DNA from: Bacteroidales bacterium GP1
GTDB taxonomy: Bacteria > Bacteroidota > Bacteroidia > Bacteroidales > Muribaculaceae
Length of the DNA: 7,537 nt
Assembly (NCBI GenBank): GCA_001701105.1
Contig: DAAI01000004.1
Location: forward strand, 85,777 to 93,313
Direction: 5' to 3'
Part shown: piece after piece, positions 1 to 5,709 of the stretch
How positions within the stretch are numbered: position 1 is the stretch's first letter
Layout of the letters: each line of letters opens with the position of its first letter
Position numbers and translations under genes: made by a program
Notes under the pieces: generated by a model
What the model was told of the DNA's origin: nothing
Seen by the model: the letters and a program-made list of their open reading frames with translations, nothing else
Databases searched by the model: none

Positions 1-13
1 ACATCTACACGAA

Positions 14-949
14 TCATATGGGTAGCCCGGAATGCCGACCGTCGAGAAAATACATGGTAAATCCACGGTTAAAACTTTTCTGTAGCACGGGGCTAAATTT
101 TAAATTCACCTGCCCCACTGACGGCCGCCGATATTTATCAGGATGGGAAGCGATTATGGCATCGATGAGCCGGCGGTAATGTGCCGTTATATTCTTTACG
201 TAAGCTGCATCTTTTAGCCGTCCTTCTATCTTAAATGACGATACTCCGGCTTCTATAAGTCTTTCTATCTTATCGGTGGCATTGAAATCACGAAGAGAAA
301 GAAGATATTTATCTTTGACCAGTATTTCGCCATTGGCATTCCGCAGGGTATAAGGCATCCGGCACATCTGCGAGCATTCACCACGGTTGGCACTCCTGCC
401 CGTAGCCCGCTCGCTGGCCGCACAACGCCCCGAATAGCTTACGCATAATGCCCCATGGATAAAGCACTCCACCGGGACGCTGACCGTTTCACATATTTTT
501 TTTATCTCCTGTAGCGATAATTCTCTTGCAAGAACGAGCTGGGAAAACCCTGCATCTTCCAGAAATTTAGCCTTCTCAGGCGTGCGGATGTCGCATTGCG
601 TGCTGGCATGAAGCGCAATCGGAGGCAATTTCATCTCCAATATTGCCATGTCCTGCACTATTATTGCATCCACTCCTATCCGGTAAAGTTCTGTTATCAA
701 GGTTTCGACCTCCCCTATTTCCGAATCATAGACAAGAGTATTTACCGTGACATATACGCGGGCACGGAAGAAATGTGCGAAGTCTACAACCTCCTTAATA
801 TCCTCGATTGAATTTGAAGCGCGCTTTCTCGCTCCATGACTGCTTGCCCCGATATATACAGCATCAGCTCCATGCAATATCGCTGCACGCGCCACATACT
901 TATCGGCTGCTGGGGCCAATAATTCTATCACCCGTCCGTTCGATGCCAT
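14..949 (-). CDS. U32-family (peptidase U32 / TrhP-like) Fe-S protein, probably C-terminally truncated
   Basis: The predicted 311-residue protein belongs to the U32 family. Characterised members (TrhP, RlhA, UbiU/V) are not proteases but support tRNA, rRNA or ubiquinone hydroxylation. The N-terminus has the family's opening pattern (LLAPA near residue 9, then HGADAVYIGA at about 26-35). The U32 signature ECFIHGALCVSYSGRC spans about 161-176. Cys169, Cys176, Cys192 and Cys196 fit the usual [4Fe-4S] ligand set, and SANRGEC before the third cysteine resembles TrhP/RlhA-type members. SFKIEGRLKD follows at about 238-247. The ATG at 949 is chosen because it gives the canonical start 10 bases after the smpB stop; a longer open frame reaching back into smpB has no family-like residues. 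Translation stops at 14-16 right after FNRGFTMYFLDGRHSG, where relatives usually continue into a C-terminal domain, so a frameshift or artefact at the window edge is likely. The exact substrate (tRNA or 23S rRNA) cannot be assigned. Confidence 0.87.
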   Translation of the reverse strand: MASNGRVIELLAPAADKYVARAAILHGADAVYIGASSHGARKRASNSIEDIKEVVDFAHFFRARVYVTVNTLVYDSEIGEVETLITELYRIGVDAIIVQDMAILEMKLPPIALHASTQCDIRTPEKAKFLEDAGFSQLVLARELSLQEIKKICETVSVPVECFIHGALCVSYSGRCAASERATGRSANRGECSQMCRMPYTLRNANGEILVKDKYLLSLRDFNATDKIERLIEAGVSSFKIEGRLKDAAYVKNITAHYRRLIDAIIASHPDKYRRPSVGQVNLKFSPVLQKSFNRGFTMYFLDGRHSGLPI

Positions 950-959
950 ATAGATGGAA

Positions 960-1412
960 TCATTTCTTGAACATTCTATCGAGATTACGCTTATCCTCAC
1001 GCTCTCGTATGCTCTGTCGCTTGTCGTATTGCTTCTTACCGCGACCAACCCCTATCTGCATCTTTGCAAGCCCGCGATCATTGATGAATACTTTAAGTGG
1101 TATGATAGTAAATCCCGGATCCTCTGAATTTTTTCGCAGTTTGGCTATTTCTTTTTTTGTGAGCAATAGTTTCCTGTCGCGTTTTGCCACATGATTATTG
1201 TAGGAGCCGTAAAAATATTCGGATATATTCATCCCCTTCACCCATACTTCTCCGTTCTCAATAAGGCAATATGTATCCACAAGAGAAGCCCTCCCTTCGC
1301 GGATAGATTTAATTTCCGTGCCGGTAAGGACAATGCCGGCAATATATGTGTCGCCTATTTCATAATCGAAACGGGCCTTTTTATTTCTAATGTTAATATC
1401 TTTTGCTTTCAT
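960..1412 (-). CDS. smpB: SsrA (tmRNA)-binding protein SmpB
   Basis: This is a 150-residue SmpB, the partner of tmRNA in trans-translation, which frees stalled ribosomes and tags the unfinished peptide for degradation. Hallmarks in order are N-KKARFDYEI near residues 10-19, YIAGIVLTGTEIKSIREG at about 23-40, the EYFYGSYNNH loop at about 65-74 typical of Bacteroidetes, RKLLL at 80-84, GLAKM at 114-118 and GKKQYDKR at 125-132. The very basic C-terminal tail is the part that enters the empty A site and mRNA channel. Length is normal. The ATG at 1412 is preferred over an in-frame TTG three codons upstream because MKAKDINIRNKKA matches the family start. The neighbours are the Yip1 gene 27 bases upstream and the U32 gene 10 bases downstream, so co-transcription is likely. 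The tmRNA gene itself is not in the window. Confidence 0.97.
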   Translation of the reverse strand: MKAKDINIRNKKARFDYEIGDTYIAGIVLTGTEIKSIREGRASLVDTYCLIENGEVWVKGMNISEYFYGSYNNHVAKRDRKLLLTKKEIAKLRKNSEDPGFTIIPLKVFINDRGLAKMQIGVGRGKKQYDKRQSIREREDKRNLDRMFKK

Positions 1413-1439
1413 ATCACACAATACTTAATCGATGTACCC

Positions 1440-2063
1440 TCAACGTGACAAGAGAAGGTTAAGCAGCCAATCCCATAGAATTGGCATCCCTATCACGAAT
1501 GCTCCTAACAATAACATCGAGCTCACTCTCTTCTCGACCGGAACATTTAATTCCGGAACCAGACGCGACACAAGATAGGCTGTCCACAAAGGAAGGAATA
1601 CAATTATAGGTTCCAGAGGAGGCAAAAGCTGATAAAGGGTCTGGAAAATTGCCATCGAACTATAAAGCACCATCACGGCGACCACGCCGAATGGCTTTTT
1701 CAGTTCCTCCGAACCCTGCTTTCCGACAAGGATGCTACCCAGCGGCACTGTGATAAGATTACTGAAGAAGAAACTTACGAAGGCTACTACCGCCCCTATG
1801 AATTGCACGGTTAATGTTGCATCGTGCTCATAAATCATCGGTATGAAATTCGACGCCGCCATCAGTCCGAGAAGAGGATAGTACACAAATGAGGCGTATC
1901 GTTCCTGACTGAGACCCGATTCTTTCAGCTCGGCCCAGCCATCGACGGGTGAAAACATTATCTTAAGCAATAGCATCCAGGGGTTCATTCCCCCGGATTC
2001 AGGCTCCTGCGGATTGTCTTCTTCCGGATCTTCTATTACATATAAGGGTGTTTGATCGCTCAT
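1440..2063 (-). CDS. Yip1-family polytopic inner-membrane protein
   Basis: The 207-residue protein has an acidic, proline-rich cytosolic N-terminus (residues about 10-23), the segment LLLKIMFSPVDGWAELKESG at about 31-50, and roughly five hydrophobic helices near 57-78, 83-113, 125-148, 150-167 and 181-205. A 'last helix before the membrane' of the form F-x-P-x-x-G/A-W-x-x-I/L followed by about five helices is typical of Yip1/YIPF-like proteins (Pfam Yip1 clan), which are common next to housekeeping genes in Bacteroidetes. No bacterial function is firmly established, so none is given. The start is the ATG at 2063, preceded by an A/T-rich stretch as is usual in this phylum. An in-frame TTG ten codons upstream is a less likely start, and Met26 is a possible internal alternative. 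It is probably co-transcribed with smpB. The family call rests on the N-terminal motif and topology, not on catalytic residues. Confidence 0.72.
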   Translation of the reverse strand: MSDQTPLYVIEDPEEDNPQEPESGGMNPWMLLLKIMFSPVDGWAELKESGLSQERYASFVYYPLLGLMAASNFIPMIYEHDATLTVQFIGAVVAFVSFFFSNLITVPLGSILVGKQGSEELKKPFGVVAVMVLYSSMAIFQTLYQLLPPLEPIIVFLPLWTAYLVSRLVPELNVPVEKRVSSMLLLGAFVIGMPILWDWLLNLLLSR

Positions 2064-2153
2064 TAATTTTTTAACGAGCCGGGACGGCAGCAATTGTATG
2101 CAAGGATATAAAATCTTTCTCCATGCATTTCCTCCGTCGGCTTATTGTTTTTG

Positions 2154-3491
2154 TTAGAATGAGAACTGCGCCATCATTTCCACCCGCCGGGCCCAACCCG
2201 TGGCGCCGCTCATATTCTCCCTACGCCCCAGATTGAATTCAGCGGCGCATGATATTCGCGGCGTGAGATACCAGAATATATTGGCGGCCATATACATTCC
2301 CGATTTATACTCATCTGCATAGCCTCTGTCTTTCGGGAGATACCTCATTGCTCCATAAGTGGCGGAAAGAAAGAGATTATGCCTGATATTATATTGGAGC
2401 GCGCCGTATCCCCCTATGGAACCAGGAGCATACATCCGCCAGGGTGCATCCGGTTTCGGCTGAAGGTCGTAATTCCCCATGAGTAGGTCGCCGCCGAGGC
2501 TTCCATATCCCTTTCCTCCATTTATCATACCGTATATTGTCCAATGAGGATCCGGCGACCATCGGCCCGATAATTGCAATCCCCATCCGGGCACGTTGAA
2601 TGTCTTATTCTCTTTTATACTTCGGTATGGGAGGAATCGCAATATCCCGGCAAGACGCACATATCCGTCTTCAGCCCATGCATATTGGCCGAATGCAGCG
2701 ACATCCGGTATGTAGCTTGTCACGTTCTGCGTGAAATCACTGTCATGTCCGACATTCTTTGTCGGGCTTTCCACTGATGTGGCCAGACTCCAGCCATGCT
2801 TGAACGTATGGAGCCACCGCACCAGAACCGCTGTGGCACTCATTTTGGCATTCGGGCCTGCGGCATCGACGGCCGGAGGTAAGGCTCCGGGGTCGCTGAA
2901 TGTCGAATTAGTGTATCCGATCGTCCAGTCGTTAATCTGGCCGTAAGCCTTCTTCAGGTGAAAATCGCGGGCCTGATAGCCGTTAAAGTTGGCCTCGATA
3001 TACAATTGATAATTTCCCAGCTTCTTATTGCGCCCTATTACGCGGAAAAATAATGCCGTACCTGCCGGGGTAGTACCTAAATTATTCATCTGCGCCGGAT
3101 TTTTTGGTATCGGTATCAGATAAGGAGCAAATGCCGGAGACTCTATGGCGCCGCCCCAGTCGTAATAAGCCCTCATCCTGACGCATCCCCCAACTCCCAT
3201 AGCAAGGTCGGCATCACGGCTCATAAATAGGAAATATGGAGCGAGAGGATCTTGAAAATGCCTGAATTGATCCTCATAAAATCGCCGGATCAAAACCAGG
3301 GTGGAATCATTTTGCGGATCATCCCCTTTACCGAAAAATATAGTCTTTGTATCGCGCATGGCCGAATCAAGAGCCACGCTCGTAAGCGACCGGGCCTGAA
3401 GTGAGCCTGATAATGCAAGCCCGATTAAAGTCATCAAGGCCGGTGGCAAAAGCCACCGACCTTTGTTTCGTCTTGAAGAGTTTTTGTTCAT
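2154..3491 (-). CDS. DcaP-family outer-membrane porin
   Basis: The 445-residue precursor has a Sec signal peptide: a basic N-terminus with several Arg/Lys, a hydrophobic core at about 13-28, and a likely cut after SLQA (residue 33). The mature protein is rich in alternating aromatic/polar strands and ends in Phe (AQFSF), as expected for a BAM-assembled beta-barrel. Two blocks point to the DcaP trimeric porin family: GYTNSTFSDPGALPPAVDAAGPN at about 192-214, and IPDVAAFGQYAW followed by VRLAGILR at about 261-285. A final GWGLQLSGRW near 302-311 also fits. Acinetobacter DcaP passes small anions, including dicarboxylates, so this barrel may be anion-selective (inference). Between signal peptide and barrel lies a segment (about 60-90, with RRFYEDQFRHFQDP) that could be a short helix or plug. 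The gene starts 70 bases after mutB on the same strand. No terminator-like hairpin with a T-run or convincing Bacteroides promoter was found between them, so read-through from mutAB is possible. Confidence 0.85.
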   Translation of the reverse strand: MNKNSSRRNKGRWLLPPALMTLIGLALSGSLQARSLTSVALDSAMRDTKTIFFGKGDDPQNDSTLVLIRRFYEDQFRHFQDPLAPYFLFMSRDADLAMGVGGCVRMRAYYDWGGAIESPAFAPYLIPIPKNPAQMNNLGTTPAGTALFFRVIGRNKKLGNYQLYIEANFNGYQARDFHLKKAYGQINDWTIGYTNSTFSDPGALPPAVDAAGPNAKMSATAVLVRWLHTFKHGWSLATSVESPTKNVGHDSDFTQNVTSYIPDVAAFGQYAWAEDGYVRLAGILRFLPYRSIKENKTFNVPGWGLQLSGRWSPDPHWTIYGMINGGKGYGSLGGDLLMGNYDLQPKPDAPWRMYAPGSIGGYGALQYNIRHNLFLSATYGAMRYLPKDRGYADEYKSGMYMAANIFWYLTPRISCAAEFNLGRRENMSGATGWARRVEMMAQFSF

Positions 3492-3561
3492 AGCGGTGTT
3501 CTGTAAAGCAATATGTCTATATCACCTTAACACCAATTCGCCGCATATAGTTTCAAAAACC

Positions 3562-5700
3562 TTATTTTTCCTGCTCGTTGAGGATTCGGATCATCTCCAT
3601 TGCGCTCTTGGGGATGCGTGTACCGGGGCCGAAAATGGCTGCAACGCCTGCCTTATAGAGGAAATCGTAATCCTGTGCGGGAATCACACCGCCGGCGGTC
3701 ACGAGGATGTCGGGACGACCTAATTTCTTCAGTTCCTCTATCACTTGCGGAATCAAGGTCTTATGACCCGCTGCAAGGGATGAGACACCGAGGATATGAA
3801 CGTCATTCTCAACAGCCTGGCGAGCTGCTTCGGCCGGAGTCTGGAACAACGGACCCATATCTACGTCGAATCCGCAGTCGGCATAACCTGTGGCAACCAC
3901 TTTCGCTCCACGGTCGTGGCCGTCCTGACCCATCTTCGCTATCATGATACGCGGCTGACGGCCTTCACGAGCGGCGAAATCAGCTACCATTCTGCGGGCC
4001 TCCTCAAACTCCGGATCGCCCTTCTCTTCGTTGGAATACACTCCTGATATTGTTTTGATTACGGCTTTGTAACGTCCTACCACTGCTTCGCAGGCATCCG
4101 AAATCTCACCCAAAGATGCACGGAGACCGGCTGCCTTGACGGCAAGATCGAGCAGATTGCCCTTTGACGGATCTTTCACTGCCTCCGTGATGTCGGCAAG
4201 TGCCTTCTGTACGGCTGCCTCGTCTCGATTCTTGCGGAGTTCCTCAAGACGAGCACATTGCTCTTTGCGGACTTCTGTATTGTCTACCTCAAGGATGTCG
4301 ATGGGATCCTCGTGGTCGAGACGATATTTATTGATGCCCACGATGGTCTGTGAGCCATTGTCGATATGAGCCTGCGTACGTGCTGCAGCTTCCTCGATTT
4401 TCAGTTTGGGAAGTCCGGTTTCAATAGCCTTGGCCATGCCGCCGAGCTTTTCAATCTCCTGGATGTGTTCCCATGCCCGATGTGCGATCTCATTGGTCAG
4501 AGCCTCTACATAATAGCTGCCGCCCCAGGGGTCGACCTGCTTGCAGACATTCGTTTCTTCCTGGATATAAATCTGGGTATTACGTGCGATACGTGCGGAG
4601 AAGTCGGTCGGAAGTGCGATAGCCTCGTCGAGGGCGTTGGTATGCAGACTCTGGGTATGGCCGAGTACTGCTCCCATGGCTTCCACGCAGGTACGTCCTA
4701 CATTGTTGAAAGGATCCTGCTCGGTAAGACTCCATCCGGATGTCTGGCAGTGTGTACGGAGAGCAAGGCTCTTCGGGTTCTTCGGATTGAACTGCTTTAC
4801 AATGCGGGCCCAGAGCATACGCGCAGCTCGCATCTTTGCAATCTCCATGAAATAATTCATGGATATACCCCAGAAGAACGACAGACGCGGGGCGAAGGTA
4901 TCGATATCCATTCCTGCGTTCACTCCGGCGCGGAGATACTCCAGACCGTCGGCCAATGTGTATGCAAGCTCGATGTCGGCGGTGGCGCCGGCTTCCTGCA
5001 TATGATAGCCGGAAATAGAAATGGAGTTGAACTTGGGCATATTCTTTGAAGTGTACTCAAAGATGTCGGCGATGATCTTCATCGAGAATGCCGGCGGATA
5101 AATATAGGTGTTGCGCACCATGAACTCCTTGAGGATGTCGTTCTGGATTGTTCCTGCCATTTCATCGAGCTTTGCACCCTGCTCCAGACCGGCATTGATA
5201 TAGAACGCCAGCACAGGAAGGACTGCACCGTTCATGGTCATCGAAACCGACATCTTATTCAATGGAATTCCATCAAACAGCACCTTCATATCCTCAAGTG
5301 AGCATATGGATACTCCTGCCTTTCCGACATCGCCTACCACACGCTCGTGATCGGCGTCATATCCGCGGTGAGTCGGAAGGTCGAAGGCTACAGAAAGACC
5401 TTTCTGTCCTGAAGCAAGATTGCGGCGATAGAAAGCGTTTGATTCTGCGGCTGTGGAGAAACCCGCGTATTGACGGATTGTCCACGGACGCATCGGATAC
5501 ATCGCGCTGTACGGCCCGCGGAGGAACGGAGGTATACCCGAAACATAGTCGAGATGCTCAAGACCTTCGAGATCGGCCTCTGTATATACCGGCTTTACGG
5601 GAATCAACTCGGCGGTGAGCCATTCCTCACCGGCAGCCGGGGTGTGGCCCTTTGGAGCCACAATATTTTTGATATCTATTTCTTTGAAATTCGGTCTCAT
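3562..5700 (-). CDS. mutB: Methylmalonyl-CoA mutase large (catalytic, B12-binding) subunit
   Basis: The 712-residue protein catalyses the adenosylcobalamin-dependent interconversion of succinyl-CoA and (R)-methylmalonyl-CoA in the cytoplasm. In succinate-producing Bacteroidales it runs toward propionate. The substrate TIM-barrel occupies about 35-550 and the cobalamin domain about 580-712. Active-site residues known from Propionibacterium can be matched: Tyr78 in RQYAGFST, Arg196 in FMVRNTYIYPP, His233 in SGYHMQEAGA, and Lys589 and Asp593 in AKMGQDGHDRG. His595 (codon 3916-3918) is the lower axial cobalt ligand of the DxHxxG motif. The offset from Propionibacterium numbering is a constant 11 in the barrel and 15 in the B12 domain, so the core is intact. 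The ATG at 5700 follows the mutA stop by 9 bases, which indicates an operon and equal expression of both subunits. The homologue in E. coli is scpA (sbm). The MeaB-type chaperone GTPase and methylmalonyl-CoA epimerase are not in the window. Confidence 0.98.
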   Translation of the reverse strand: MRPNFKEIDIKNIVAPKGHTPAAGEEWLTAELIPVKPVYTEADLEGLEHLDYVSGIPPFLRGPYSAMYPMRPWTIRQYAGFSTAAESNAFYRRNLASGQKGLSVAFDLPTHRGYDADHERVVGDVGKAGVSICSLEDMKVLFDGIPLNKMSVSMTMNGAVLPVLAFYINAGLEQGAKLDEMAGTIQNDILKEFMVRNTYIYPPAFSMKIIADIFEYTSKNMPKFNSISISGYHMQEAGATADIELAYTLADGLEYLRAGVNAGMDIDTFAPRLSFFWGISMNYFMEIAKMRAARMLWARIVKQFNPKNPKSLALRTHCQTSGWSLTEQDPFNNVGRTCVEAMGAVLGHTQSLHTNALDEAIALPTDFSARIARNTQIYIQEETNVCKQVDPWGGSYYVEALTNEIAHRAWEHIQEIEKLGGMAKAIETGLPKLKIEEAAARTQAHIDNGSQTIVGINKYRLDHEDPIDILEVDNTEVRKEQCARLEELRKNRDEAAVQKALADITEAVKDPSKGNLLDLAVKAAGLRASLGEISDACEAVVGRYKAVIKTISGVYSNEEKGDPEFEEARRMVADFAAREGRQPRIMIAKMGQDGHDRGAKVVATGYADCGFDVDMGPLFQTPAEAARQAVENDVHILGVSSLAAGHKTLIPQVIEELKKLGRPDILVTAGGVIPAQDYDFLYKAGVAAIFGPGTRIPKSAMEMIRILNEQEK

Positions 5701-5709
5701 GGCTGCTGT

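Noticed and set aside
1..14. Resemblance of the two window ends to parts of the Illumina P5 adapter (ATCTACAC at the left, GGCGACCnCCG at the right)
   Set aside because: The matches are short and imperfect, and the left one is not followed by the read-primer sequence an adapter would carry. Coincidence is more likely, though an adapter screen would settle it.
950..1048. N-terminal extension of the U32 protein starting from a TTG within smpB
   Set aside because: The 33 extra residues overlap conserved smpB codons and do not resemble the U32 family. The ATG at 949 gives the canonical start.
2101..2108. Possible Bacteroides -7 element (TATCCTTG on the minus strand) before the Yip1 gene
   Set aside because: It differs from TAnnTTTG at one position and no TTTG was found at the expected -33 distance, so it is too weak to annotate as a promoter.
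3495..3534. 6-base inverted repeat (ggtgtt / aacacc) in the mutB-porin gap
   Set aside because: The arms are short, the loop is 28 bases and there is no T-run, so it does not qualify as a terminator or a recognisable operator.
4366..5049. Long plus-strand open frame (227 codons) inside mutB
   Set aside because: It lies wholly antisense to strongly conserved mutB codons and its peptide has no recognisable domain. It is a by-product of codon use on the other strand, as are the other plus-strand frames.
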